64,000 nt of DNA from Azospirillum sp. (GTDB taxonomy: Bacteria > Pseudomonadota > Alphaproteobacteria > Azospirillales > Azospirillaceae), in contig JAIXPD010000011.1 in NCBI GenBank assembly GCA_027486405.1, positions 1 to 64,000 of the forward strand, given 5' to 3'. The notes under the pieces are model-generated. The model searched no databases, was not told where the DNA came from, and saw only the letters and a list, made by a program, of their open reading frames with translations. A program made the position numbers and the translations under genes. This document shows positions 1 to 9,700 of the stretch, piece by piece (within the stretch, counting starts at the first letter, position 1; each line of letters opens with the position of its first letter).

Positions 1-304
1 CGCGCTCGGCCAGCGCTTGTTCGTTGCGCAGCAGCCCATCCACCTCGTCGGGCCGGATGGCGGCGGAATGGTTGCCGACACCAAAGATCGCCAGCAGCCG
101 GTCGGCGGTGGTGTAATAGAGGCTTTCATACAGGACCGTGCCGCCGCCGGTTTCGCGCATCATCTGCGCCAGGAAATGGGCGATGCGCAGCGGGGTGGTG
201 ATGCCGAATTGCGCGAACAGCGCGTCGCATTGCTGGAACGCGGCCATGTAGTTCGGCTTGATGCGCGGGGCGACCTGCTGGACGATGGTGGCGATGGTGG
301 TCAT
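1..304 (-). CDS. GH19 chitinase-like endolysin, C-terminus cut by window edge
   Basis: About 101 N-terminal residues are visible, running off the left edge. The segment with FLAQMMRETGGG followed by YESLYYTTADRL and NHSAAIRPDE is the N-terminal pattern of glycoside hydrolase family 19 phage endolysins, which cleave the glycan strands of peptidoglycan. The start is the ATG complementary to 302-304, preceded by an AAAGG ribosome binding site. It lies at the downstream end of the tail-fibre genes, where a lambda-like phage would carry lysis genes. No signal peptide is visible, so a holin outside the window is presumably needed. The family call is good; the catalytic core is only partly visible. 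Confidence 0.85.
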   Translation of the reverse strand, partial: MTTIATIVQQVAPRIKPNYMAAFQQCDALFAQFGITTPLRIAHFLAQMMRETGGGTVLYESLYYTTADRLLAIFGVGNHSAAIRPDEVDGLLRNEQALAER

Positions 305-330
305 GGTGCAGGGCCTTTCTTTCGGCTATG

Positions 331-360
331 AAAAAAGCCGCCACGGCTTGGCCGGGCGGC
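331..360 (-). terminator. Rho-independent terminator between tail and lysis genes
   Basis: On the minus strand a GCCGCC/GGCGGC stem (355-360 with 337-342) is followed by a run of six T. It lies between the DUF4376-like gene and the endolysin gene, so endolysin expression needs read-through (antitermination) or its own promoter. Confidence 0.6.
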
Positions 361-392
361 GGTTGTAATTGGAGTGTTGTCGCGCAGTGGAT

Positions 393-1076
393 TCAGCTGG
401 ATGGCGGCCACGCCGCTCCAGTCCGAGAGGCATCCAGCGCCGCGCGCGATATAGCCGGGTCGAGCGGGTCGAGCACCACGGCGAGGGCCGCATCTTTTGC
501 GTTTCTGGCGGCCTGGATCACTGCCGCGTACCAAGCGCCCACAGCCGCCGCCAACGCGCTGCCTTCCGCCGGAGTCGGCAGCGGGATACGGGTGTTGTCC
601 ATCGTGATCCAGCCGGTGGAATAGCCGTCACTCCAAGCCGCCGGATCGGTCTGTGCCAACACTGCCGCGAGAGCCAAGCCCGCCAGATCGGCGCGCGCTC
701 TTTCATCAACCTGAACCCGCTTCCCGCCGTAAGGCGCGCCGAGGCGCAGCAGCGCATCCCGGTCTGCACTGATGTCAGCGATGACGGTGCGCCGCGCAGC
801 ATCAAATTCGGCGGCCAGCTCCTCGGGCGACATCGGCCTTTCGATCCAGGTCTGTCGCCAGATGCCAGCTTCTTCGTCCAGCGCGGGCGCTCCCTGCGCG
901 ACGCAGGAACCGGGCGTCGTCGTCGGGATCGGGGTGGGTATGACGCGCACCAAGCCGTGCAGGGACAGCGCGTTGTCGTCGGGATCGGGTGGCCAACTGG
1001 TGTTGGGAAAGGCGGCAGGCAGATCGACCGCCCGAAACAGCCGCCGATCCTCTGGTCGGAAATACGCGTAATTCAT
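393..1076 (-). CDS. Phage tail-fibre-associated protein, DUF4376-like
   Basis: A 227-residue soluble protein with no signal peptide. The middle (about residues 80-130) reads like the DUF4376 helical module found in tail-fibre accessory proteins of tailed phages: MSPEELAAEFDAARR followed by a repeated R/D/A helical pattern. The N-terminus has a short aromatic-rich domain. The ATG at 1076 has an AAAGG site 9 bases upstream. It follows the glycine-rich fibre gene directly, so a role as a fibre chaperone or a minor tail component is likely. The exact function is not established. Confidence 0.65.
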   Translation of the reverse strand: MNYAYFRPEDRRLFRAVDLPAAFPNTSWPPDPDDNALSLHGLVRVIPTPIPTTTPGSCVAQGAPALDEEAGIWRQTWIERPMSPEELAAEFDAARRTVIADISADRDALLRLGAPYGGKRVQVDERARADLAGLALAAVLAQTDPAAWSDGYSTGWITMDNTRIPLPTPAEGSALAAAVGAWYAAVIQAARNAKDAALAVVLDPLDPAISRAALDASRTGAAWPPSS

Positions 1077-1095
1077 GATTGGGGCCTTTCAAAAC

Positions 1096-2385
1096 TCAAG
1101 GAATCGTGATGTGGGTCCAAGCGCCGACAACGCCGGGGACACGGACGCCGTCGATCCAGACGAAGCCCCAGCCGTCCTCGCCACGGTTGGCTTGTGGCGC
1201 GTAATTGCGCGCGCCGCCACCAACGCCATTGCGACCGCTGTTGTAGCCGCCAGCCGTGACAGAGGGGGTGGTGTAGGCGACGCCGCTTTTGCCACCGCGT
1301 GCCGGTCGCCGGTCGCCAACAGGGGCCGTGTATGGCATGCCGGATAGGCCAGCATCGCCACCGGGGTAGCCACCGCCGCCGCCACCACTGCCAGCCGATC
1401 CATCATAGCCGCTCTCGGTGCCGCCAGGGCTGCCCTGAAACCCCGATGTCGATCCCAGACCGCCGCCGCCGGAATAGCCGTCGTTGCCGTCGGACTGGCT
1501 GGTGGTGATGTTATAAGCGCCACCACCACCCGCGCCGCCGCCGGGAGCAGCGGCCATCAACGTCGCGTCGAGGAGCAAGACGGTCGCACCGCCGCCGGTG
1601 CCACCACCACCAGCTCCCTTGTTTTCGCCGCCTTGCCCGCCGCCCAAGAATGACCAATCCGGCGATTGGGTTGGCTGGTCGCCGCGATACCCCCCAGGAC
1701 CGCCCTGTCCAACGGCGAGGGCCAGCACCGAGCCGGTCGTTGCCGAAAAACGCCCACGGGTTGCTGATGCCCCAGCCCCATTGCCGCCACCATAATCGCC
1801 GCTCACAGCAGCGCCACCGGCACCACCACCACCACCACACAGCTCATAGTCGATGGTGCGCGTGCCCGGAACACCGAGAAATATCCCCATCTCGAAGCGG
1901 TCTGGCGATGACGGCGGCGTCACCAGAAACTGCACGTTTGCATTGCCGCCGCTGTTGCCATAGAGCAGATAGAGCGGATAGCTCGCCCCAGCGGTCAGGG
2001 TCAACGCGGCGGCCACGGACTGCATGCCATGGCCGCCGCCGTTGTTGATCAACGCGTTGGCGGTGGTGCGGCTGTCGTGAGCCGCATTCGGGCCAACCCA
2101 CAGATAGGAGCCGTCATCCGATATCAGCCGGAAGGTGTAGAGGCCCGAGGTGAACGGTCGGAAAGTGCCGGCGCACACGACGGTGCAAGGCACGGTCAGG
2201 TCCAGGTCGCTCGGGTCGTAGAGGCTGGTGACGGTCTTGGTCTTGGTCGGTGCCTTGTCGAGTTCAAAGGCCGGGTTATCCGCGTGGTAGCCGTCGTAAC
2301 GGCGCAAAATCAAGCCACCGTTCGCGGCGAAGCTGTAGTCGCCAATCGGCTTGGCGGCCAGCAGGGCATTTGAAACGCCAATCAT
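1096..2385 (-). CDS. PA14-domain glycine-rich tail protein (probable receptor binding)
   Basis: 429 residues. Residues 1-170 resemble a PA14 beta-barrel (the GTFRPFTSGLYTFRLISDDG stretch and LWVG), a carbohydrate-binding fold in adhesins. Residues 180-390 are a very glycine-rich low-complexity region (GGGGGAGGAA and similar runs), typical of phage tail tips and fibre heads that form polyglycine-helix sandwiches. Its start lies one base after the stop of the large fibre gene. Placement after fibre and J genes fits a receptor-binding or host-range protein. The domain call is from visible pattern; the receptor is unknown. Confidence 0.7.
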   Translation of the reverse strand: MIGVSNALLAAKPIGDYSFAANGGLILRRYDGYHADNPAFELDKAPTKTKTVTSLYDPSDLDLTVPCTVVCAGTFRPFTSGLYTFRLISDDGSYLWVGPNAAHDSRTTANALINNGGGHGMQSVAAALTLTAGASYPLYLLYGNSGGNANVQFLVTPPSSPDRFEMGIFLGVPGTRTIDYELCGGGGGAGGAAVSGDYGGGNGAGASATRGRFSATTGSVLALAVGQGGPGGYRGDQPTQSPDWSFLGGGQGGENKGAGGGGTGGGATVLLLDATLMAAAPGGGAGGGGAYNITTSQSDGNDGYSGGGGLGSTSGFQGSPGGTESGYDGSAGSGGGGGGYPGGDAGLSGMPYTAPVGDRRPARGGKSGVAYTTPSVTAGGYNSGRNGVGGGARNYAPQANRGEDGWGFVWIDGVRVPGVVGAWTHITIP

Positions 2386-2386
2386 A

Positions 2387-5300
2387 TCAAGCGCTCTTCT
2401 GTGTGACGCCAGCCGTCCACACGGTCTCGCCGCCGAGGAGGACGAAGGTCACACGGTTGCGCTTGCCCGCAACCGTGTTCAGCGTCGGCGCGGTGGCGCT
2501 GCCGTTCCAGTCGATGGATTGACCGCTGGGTGCCGCCCAACTGACCGTGTAGGAGGTCGCGGCAAAGATCAGCTCCACCGTGATAGTCAGCGCGTCGTCG
2601 CCCGCGAGAGCGACGTTCGGCAGCGTCAGCACGGTGCTGGCGTTGACGGTGTAGCGCTGGACCGTGGCGAGCGTTAGGGTGAGACCGCTACCTGTCCCCG
2701 CCCGGGCGGCGACGATTTCCCGGAAGCCGGCCAAGCGGGCGGCCCCGCCGGTCAGGTGGCTGACCAGGGTCGATGGGCTGACGAATTTCGTCGCAACGGT
2801 GCCGGCGTTGACTTCGGGCTGTGTCGCCGCGACCGCCCCGACACCGGCGGCGGTCGCCTTGGCAGAAAAATGGGCGTTGGCCACGTTGGACAGATCGAGC
2901 AGGCCATAGCGGGTGTCCGCCGCCGCCCGGTCGGGAATGTCGGGGCTGGACGCCACGCCGATGGCGCGTTTTCCGAAGGCATCGGCGCCGGTCTGCACCA
3001 GGACGCCCGCCGTGGCGTCCAGCCCGGCCAGGGCCGTCAGGGTGGCGTCGAGAGGCTGTTTCGTACCATCGGACACGGTGATGTCGGCGGAGCCGTCGAA
3101 GGCGACGCCGTTGATCGCCCGCGCGGTGGCCAGCTTGGTTGCCGCCGTCGCGGTGGCGGTGACGTCGAGCTTGCTGGACGGCGTGAAGTTTCCACCGTGC
3201 CAGACGGCTCCGCCGTTGATCGTCACCGCCCCGGCCCCCGACGTGACGAAAGCGATGGTTTTGTTGACCGGGGCGTTGACCGTCACCGCCCCGTCGCTGG
3301 CGACGACGACCGATCCGCCGCCCTGGCTGATCGAATTGGGCGACAGCGTGGCGATGGCGGCGGCGATGGCGGCGGTGACGCTGCCCATCGTCGGCAGATC
3401 GCTGGACCCGGTGCCGATGGCCCGCTTGGCGAAGGTGTCGGCACCGGTCTGCTCCACCAGCCCGACGGCGGCATCCAGCCCGGCCAGGGCCGTCAACGTG
3501 GGGTCGGACGCCTGCTTGCCGCCGATCGTCGCGACCAGAGCGCCCAGCGCGTTCCCCTGGCTCGTCATCTCGGCGGTGATCTCCGCCCATGTGTCGAGCG
3601 CCGCCGGGGCGGCATCGACAAAGGCGGCGAAACCGGCAGTCACCCCAGAAAAAATGGCGCTGTCGGTCTGCGCCTTGGTGTAGGCGCTGCCCGTCGTCAG
3701 GATTTCCTGGCCGTTGTAGCGGGCGATTTGCCCACCGCCCGAGACGATTTCAACAGCCCCGACCTCATCAACTCCCACCGAACCGCCGCCCTGGCTGATG
3801 CTGCTTGACGACAGGTCGGCAAGACCGGCAAGGGCCGCGTCCACCTCGCCCTTCGTGTAGACGTCGGCGATGCCATATCCGGCGGCCGTCGTCGGTCGAT
3901 CGTTCAAATCCGTGAAATGGCCGGTGTGGGCGACCGGAGCGAGATCGCTGGGATCACCAGTCCAAGGCAGAGTCGGGCCGATGGTGATGATGTATCGGAC
4001 GCCCAGCGCGTTGACCTGCGTCGTGGTGACAGGATCAATGTCGGCCATCACGCCATCGCGCATCAGCTTAAGAAACCGATCAGACCCAACTGTCAGCAAA
4101 GATCCAGGGTCGCCCGCTCCGACGGCCACGCGCGCGCGAAAATCAGGGACGTTGAAAGTCGTGCTGCCGTCACCCACACCAAACGTCGTCCCAATGGCGG
4201 CGAAGAGGCTGGGGTAGGCATCCCGCGAATAGGCGGCACCGTCGCACCAGAGCACGCCTGGGGGCAGGGTCGATCCGGCAAACGGCAGGACCTGACCAGC
4301 CGGAATGTAGGCGCTGCTGACAAAGCCGGTGATGCGCTCGTCCAACTCGTACAGCGCCGTCTGCATCTTGTCGGCGGTGACGCCGCCCGCCGGGGTGATC
4401 GGCACGTTGGCGGCGTTGACCTTGAAAGTTACCGTCAGCGTCGCTTGGTCGTAGACCATCTGGACGCCGTTGGTGCCGATGAGGTTGATCATCGAGGCGG
4501 GCGACCCGGCAACGAGGCGTTGGGCGGTGCCGTCGCCGATCAGGCCGAAGTTGTTGCCGCCGACGATGGCTGCCGCCGCTTCCTTATAGAGCCGGGCCTG
4601 TTCGGAATGGTGCAGCGCCGAGTAGTAACCGGGGGCGTCGGGGATCTGCACGCCGAACGGCGTCACCGCCCAGGCTTGCGCGGCGATCTTGTAGGAGGCG
4701 GCGAGATCACGATAGCTGTTGGTGATGTCGCGGGCGTTGACGGCATCGACCTTCGCCGCCAGAGCGTCGGTCGCCGATTGCGCCGCCGACGCCGCAGACA
4801 GCGACGAGCCGCCCGACGCCGACTGGGCGTCGAGCTTCGACAGGTTGGCGGCGGTCGCCGATTGCGCCGCCGCGCCGGCCGATTCCAGAGCCGACACCGC
4901 ATGTCCGCTCGCTGTCGCACTGAACGCCCCAGCCTGATCGCGGGCGGTTTCGGTCAGCGTGCGGGCGGCAGCGGTGGCTTCTGCCGCGTCGGTCGCCACC
5001 GTCACCTGTGCCCCGATGGCGGCGACCGCCGTCTGGGCGGCAGCGACATCACTGGCGGCTTGCAGCACCGCCACTTCGATGACGTCCACCTGGGCTTCCA
5101 AGGCTGCCAGCGACGCCGCCGCCTTCAGCGCGTAATGGCGTGACGAATAGCGCGGTACGCTGTCGACGGTTTCGACCGGCGTGTTCTCGGCTTCGTCGGC
5201 CCACTTCGCCGCCTTGTCGCGCGCCGTCTCGGCAGCGATCTGCGCCACGCCCGCGCTAATGGCCGCCGGAACCGCCTGATCCTTGGCGGCAAGGGCGGCG

Positions 5301-6136
5301 GCGGCGGTCGCCGCCCCGGTCACCGTCGCCACGGCGGCCGACACCACCGCCGCCTTTTCCACGACCATGTTCTTGGCACCCTCCACCGTGGCCTTGTCGG
5401 TCGCGACCACCGCCCTGTCGGCAGCAACCGCGTCCTTGTCGGTCGCAACCACCGCCGCCTTTTCCACGACCGTGTTCTTGGTGCCCTCCACCGTGGCCCT
5501 GTCGGCGGCGACCGTGACCTTGTCGGTCGCAACCACGGCCCGGTCGCTGGCCGCCGCCGCCGCCGAGGCCACCGCTTGATCACGGGCGTCGCCGATCAGG
5601 CCGACTGCCGCCGTGGCGGTGTCGGCCGCCTGCCGCGCCGTCAGGACGTCGTCTTCGATGGCGTCGATGATGGCGGCGGCGTTGGCGGCCACCCCATCGT
5701 CGAGCAGTTGCAGCAGGCGGGCCGGGCTTTCGACTAGCCGGGTCACCCCGGCGCTGTCGGTCAGCGGGTATTTGCCGTCGCCGCCCGGCCCGCCGTCATG
5801 CGCCCCGCCCAGCCAATCGTCCATCTCGTCTTCGCGGCCCTGCCACTGCTCAACCAAAGCGGCGATCTGGGCGGCGATCTGGGCGTTTGTGGTCCCCGCG
5901 AAGTTGCGGATGATGGAATACCCCACACCGGCCCCGCTCGTCCCGGCCCAGGGCGGGGAGATCGTCAGGTGGGTGTTGTCGGTCACGGCGGCGACCATAT
6001 AGAGCGTGTCGTTGTCCGTGGTGAAGACGGCACCGACCTGCACTTGGCTCAGCCACAGCGTGCCGCTGCCGACCACCGTGGTGGTGCCGGTGACGAGGGT
6101 AACCGTACCGGCCGTGTACCAAGCTCCAAGCATCAT
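2387..6136 (-). CDS. Large tail fibre with tail-collar domain
   Basis: 1249 residues from the ATG at 6136, chosen for its CTGGAG site; the frame is open further upstream without such support. The N-terminus is a short beta domain. Residues of about 130-500 are Ala/Val/Asp/Lys-rich coiled coil with a 35-residue tandem duplication. A Phage_Collar-like segment follows (GQVLPFAGSTLPPGVLWCDG, then NVPDFRARVAVGAGD), then repeated beta-structured modules (TLTALAGLDA occurs three times). This is the classic side-fibre layout: trimeric shaft, collar, distal beta modules. It is the largest fibre in the prophage. Confidence 0.9.
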   Translation of the reverse strand: MMLGAWYTAGTVTLVTGTTTVVGSGTLWLSQVQVGAVFTTDNDTLYMVAAVTDNTHLTISPPWAGTSGAGVGYSIIRNFAGTTNAQIAAQIAALVEQWQGREDEMDDWLGGAHDGGPGGDGKYPLTDSAGVTRLVESPARLLQLLDDGVAANAAAIIDAIEDDVLTARQAADTATAAVGLIGDARDQAVASAAAAASDRAVVATDKVTVAADRATVEGTKNTVVEKAAVVATDKDAVAADRAVVATDKATVEGAKNMVVEKAAVVSAAVATVTGAATAAAALAAKDQAVPAAISAGVAQIAAETARDKAAKWADEAENTPVETVDSVPRYSSRHYALKAAASLAALEAQVDVIEVAVLQAASDVAAAQTAVAAIGAQVTVATDAAEATAAARTLTETARDQAGAFSATASGHAVSALESAGAAAQSATAANLSKLDAQSASGGSSLSAASAAQSATDALAAKVDAVNARDITNSYRDLAASYKIAAQAWAVTPFGVQIPDAPGYYSALHHSEQARLYKEAAAAIVGGNNFGLIGDGTAQRLVAGSPASMINLIGTNGVQMVYDQATLTVTFKVNAANVPITPAGGVTADKMQTALYELDERITGFVSSAYIPAGQVLPFAGSTLPPGVLWCDGAAYSRDAYPSLFAAIGTTFGVGDGSTTFNVPDFRARVAVGAGDPGSLLTVGSDRFLKLMRDGVMADIDPVTTTQVNALGVRYIITIGPTLPWTGDPSDLAPVAHTGHFTDLNDRPTTAAGYGIADVYTKGEVDAALAGLADLSSSSISQGGGSVGVDEVGAVEIVSGGGQIARYNGQEILTTGSAYTKAQTDSAIFSGVTAGFAAFVDAAPAALDTWAEITAEMTSQGNALGALVATIGGKQASDPTLTALAGLDAAVGLVEQTGADTFAKRAIGTGSSDLPTMGSVTAAIAAAIATLSPNSISQGGGSVVVASDGAVTVNAPVNKTIAFVTSGAGAVTINGGAVWHGGNFTPSSKLDVTATATAATKLATARAINGVAFDGSADITVSDGTKQPLDATLTALAGLDATAGVLVQTGADAFGKRAIGVASSPDIPDRAAADTRYGLLDLSNVANAHFSAKATAAGVGAVAATQPEVNAGTVATKFVSPSTLVSHLTGGAARLAGFREIVAARAGTGSGLTLTLATVQRYTVNASTVLTLPNVALAGDDALTITVELIFAATSYTVSWAAPSGQSIDWNGSATAPTLNTVAGKRNRVTFVLLGGETVWTAGVTQKSA
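5344..5553 (-). repeat. In-frame 105-bp tandem duplication in the fibre shaft
   Basis: Two near-identical copies of a 105-bp unit (starting about 5344 and 5449) encode a 35-residue coiled-coil repeat containing ATDK, AADR, VEGAKN and VEKAAVV blocks. Copy-number change would alter shaft length without breaking the frame. Confidence 0.7.
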
Positions 6137-6147
6137 GAACTCCAGGG

Positions 6148-6348
6148 TCAGACCGGTTTCGGATGGGCGCGCTTGATGGCGGCAACCGTGTCGAGCCACG
6201 CCAGCGTTTCGGGTGGAAGGGGGATGCCGGCCTCGCGCAACGCCAGGGCCAGCTTGAAGACCGCGTCGAGCTGGTCGCCAACGTCGGGGTAGGCGGCACG
6301 ACGGTCTTGCGCCACCCGCTCCGCCGTTTTTTGGAGCCGGATCGTCAT
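6148..6348 (-). CDS. Small phage tail-region protein, 66 aa
   Basis: 66 residues from the ATG at 6348. The block YPDVGDQLDAVFKLALALREAG matches the QLDA-type motif that recurs in short proteins encoded next to tail fibres in many phages. There are no membrane segments. It overlaps the upstream gene at an ATGA junction, indicating translational coupling, and lies 11 bases before the fibre start. The precise role (possibly fibre assembly) is unknown. Confidence 0.65.
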   Translation of the reverse strand: MTIRLQKTAERVAQDRRAAYPDVGDQLDAVFKLALALREAGIPLPPETLAWLDTVAAIKRAHPKPV

Positions 6349-6752
6349 CGCGCGGTGACCTTTGCTCGGTAGGGGACGTGACGGGGGTGGTCGATCAGCA
6401 CGTCGTAGACGCCGGGGTGGTCGGAGGTCAGCGCCAGCCACCCGCCGGTGACAGTGTGCGCGACGTCGTCGATCCACACCTCGCAGGGGTCGGGCACCAC
6501 CATGACCGCCCGCGCCACGCCATCGGCGGCGATGGTCAGGGTGTCGAAGCCCGGCAGCACCGTCTGCGGCACCAGAACGCCGTCCGCGACGTAATGCCCG
6601 ACTGGCGACGGCGAGCCGGGCGGAAGCAGCAAGGCCCATTGCCCGACGCGGGATTGCAGCCCCACCTGTTCGGCGGGGCAGGCCCCGTAGCGCAGGATAC
6701 GGCCAGTCGCAGTTTCGTAAACCGCGAAGTTTCGATAGTTGAGGTCGGTCAT
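6345..6752 (-). CDS. Phage tail-fibre-region protein, 135 aa
   Basis: A soluble 135-residue protein beginning MTDLNYRNFAVYETATGR, which looks like an N-terminal module shared by fibre-associated proteins. The C-terminal half is beta-rich (TIAADGVARAVMVVPDPCEV). It overlaps the J gene stop by four bases (ATGA) and the next gene in the same way, so J, this gene and the small gene are translationally coupled. No function is recognised beyond a tail role inferred from position. Confidence 0.6.
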   Translation of the reverse strand: MTDLNYRNFAVYETATGRILRYGACPAEQVGLQSRVGQWALLLPPGSPSPVGHYVADGVLVPQTVLPGFDTLTIAADGVARAVMVVPDPCEVWIDDVAHTVTGGWLALTSDHPGVYDVLIDHPRHVPYRAKVTAR

Positions 6753-9700
6753 CGGTAAAACGCCGTCAGGTTAAGACCAAGGTTCTTGCAGGAGTGACCC
6801 GATGCCCCGTCGTGGTGCATCTTGACGTAGAAGCGGTGGGCACCGGGGCCGAGCGCGTAATAGAGGTTGGCGGCCATCACGTTGTTGCCGCCGCTCATCG
6901 TGCCGCTGTCAAACAACAGGGCGTCGCTGCTGCCGCCATAAGGGCCGCGCACCTGATAGCTGAAGGAAGAGCCAGCCGCGCTGGAGTGGGTGCCGATGAA
7001 GGTGCCGACCAGCGTGCAGGATGAAGCGATGGTGATGGTGCCGTCGAGAATGCTGCTGCCGCTTGAGACATTCTGGAAACCAGTGCCGAAGATGCCCATC
7101 GACACCCCGACCGCCTGGTTTTGGATCTTCAAGGTGCCGATCGCGGCGTCCTGGATCATCGCGTTGGTGATGGCGACGGTGGGGGTGCCGTTGACCGGCG
7201 CGATGGTGAACGGGGTCGCCTCGCCGTAGCCCGGCATCCCCACCTGAAAGTTGTCGGCACGGACGATGAAGGCCGAGGATGGCGACCCACCGACCGGCTT
7301 GGAGATCAGGTCGAAGCCCGCGACATAGCCGTTGTTGTCGATGGTGACGGCGTAATGGGCGGAGAGGCCGTTCAGCGAGTTCGCCAGGGTCTGGATGCCC
7401 GTCTGGTGGGCACCCACCGTGGTCAGCAGCTGCTGGGTGTACTGCGCGGTGGCCGACCGATTGTCGACCCAGGCTTTCAGCTCGGTGGCGACAGAGGCGT
7501 TGTTGCCGTCCAAACGGGTGCGCAGCTGGCTGATATCGGCCGCCAAGGCGCTGTCGGCGGTGGTGCGGGTGGAAATCTCCTTGAGAATGTCCGCCTGGGC
7601 CTGACCGACCTGCCCGCGCATCACCGTGAAGGCGTTGTTGAAGATGCCTTCGGCGCTGACCCGCTGCGCCGTCTCGGCCTGGATCAGGCCGAAGGCGTTG
7701 GCGATGTCGCCCCGCATCACCGTGAAGGCGTTGTTGAAGATGCCTTCGGCGGTGGTGCGCGAGGAGATTTCCCGCTGGATCGAGCCTTCGGCCACGCCGA
7801 CCCGTGTCACCAGCGTATCGGTCAGCGTGGCCGTCGCGCTGGTCGCGGTGGACAGCGCCCGCAGCTCGCTGGCGACGGTGGCGGTGTTGCCGTTGAAGTC
7901 GGTGCGCAGGGCCTGCACCGCGTTGGCGACCGCCTCGGTCGCCGTCACCCGCGCCGTCCGCTCGCTGGCGACCGCCGCCGTGATGCTGTCGCCAAGATCG
8001 ACGCGCAGGGTCTCGACCGAGGTCGCCACCGCCGAGGTGTTGGTCGCCAGCGTGGTCAGCGAGGTGTTGACGACGGCGAGCTTGTCGTCGAACTCGGAAG
8101 CAACCGTGGTGATCTGTTCGGCCAAGGCCCCGGTGATCGAGTCCGCCGTTTCGGTGATCTTGGTATCGACCACCGCGATCTTGCTGTCGGTCAATCCGCG
8201 TTCCCGCTTTATCTCGGCGAACCGGTCGTAGGACTGCGCCGTCAGCCGCAACACGGTTTCGGCCAAGGCGCTGTCGTCGATCCTGCGGGCAACGAAGCTG
8301 TCGAGGAAGGTGAAGTCGATACCCGGCAAGTCGGTGACGAGGTCATCCTTCCACCGGCTGTAGACACTGGTGGCGATGTCATCCACGCCGAGCGGCAGCG
8401 AGGTGCCCGGCGTTCCGAGGTTCGAGTTGAAGTCGCCGACGTTTCCGCCCAGGTCAACCGCCCGCACCCAATACCAGCGGGTGACGATGCCAGGCAGGCC
8501 GGCGTTGACCCAGGTTGTCGCCTTCACCTCCGCCAACTTGGCCGCGTCCCGGAAATCGTCCGTCTCGCTGGCCCACACCTCGATATGGGACAGGTCCGTG
8601 TCGGCGGGATTGCCCCAGGTCAGGGTGATCTGACGCACCCCGCCAGTGGTCGCCAGGGCGGTCGGTTGGCCCGGCGGGGTGCCCTTGCCGCTGACGGTGA
8701 TGGTGATTTCGGCGGGGCGCGAGACACGCCCGTCATAGGCGACCGACGACACGCGGATGACGTGCTTGCCCTCCGCCGCCGGCTCGATATCGAGGCCGTT
8801 GGAGCGGGACACCTTCCAGTTTTGCCACTGGCCGCCGGGCGTCATCACCTGGGCGTCGTAGCCGGTGACCGTGGGGTTGGCGGCCGGCGTCCAACTGACC
8901 GACACGCGGGCCGACGGCAATCCGTTCACCCAATAGACCGACTCGACCGCGCTCAGGTTGGTGGGTGCGGGTAGGACGGCGTCGTCGCGGACATAGGACG
9001 GCGGGTCCAGCGCCAAGCCCTGTTCGATCCGCGCGTATTTCGTCGGATCGTGCAGCAGCGCCGTCACCTCGAAACGGCCCGGTGCCAGTTCCCGCACCGC
9101 GCGCACCCGGAATGGGCGCGGGGCCAGATCGGACGCCGTCAGCACCCATACGGCCAGGACGGTGGGGACGGTCGGCAGCGGCTCGGCCAGCGTCAGCACA
9201 TCCCACGCGCCCGGATCGGCCAGCACCGTCCGTTCGGCCACCGACCCGTCGGGAAGCACCACCGACAGGGCGTACCCTTTTCCGGCTTCGATGGTGACCG
9301 GGGCGTCCAACGTCACGGTCCTGTCGGTGGCAGCCAACAGGCGCCCGCCCATGCGCACCCCGGCGAAGGCAGGATCGGCGACATTGACGAGCTGACCCGG
9401 TGCCGCCTGCATATGGTCGAGACCAGCGGTGTAGGTGCCGGTGTGCGTCTCGGCATGCTCGGTCAGCAGCAGCCACAACCCCATCCGCCGGGCCTGGGAT
9501 CGGCGGCAGCAGCCGAAGGCGGTGATTTCCGTCTCGTTCCAGCCATGGGTCGCGATCAGGTCGGGCAGCTCCACGACCTCCACCGTCTGCCGGTAGCCGT
9601 CGGACGGGTCATTCCAGTACACCTTCGCCACCGTATGCCGCGCCTTGCGCGCGGTGCCGGCGTAGCTGATGACGCCGTCCACCACGTTGGCCCGCGTGAC

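Noticed and set aside
4663..4920. Several long shadow frames on both strands across the fibre, J and SNF2 genes
   Set aside because: They lie antisense to or inside clear genes, have Arg/Pro/Ala-biased compositions typical of high-GC shadow frames and no ribosome sites or family patterns.
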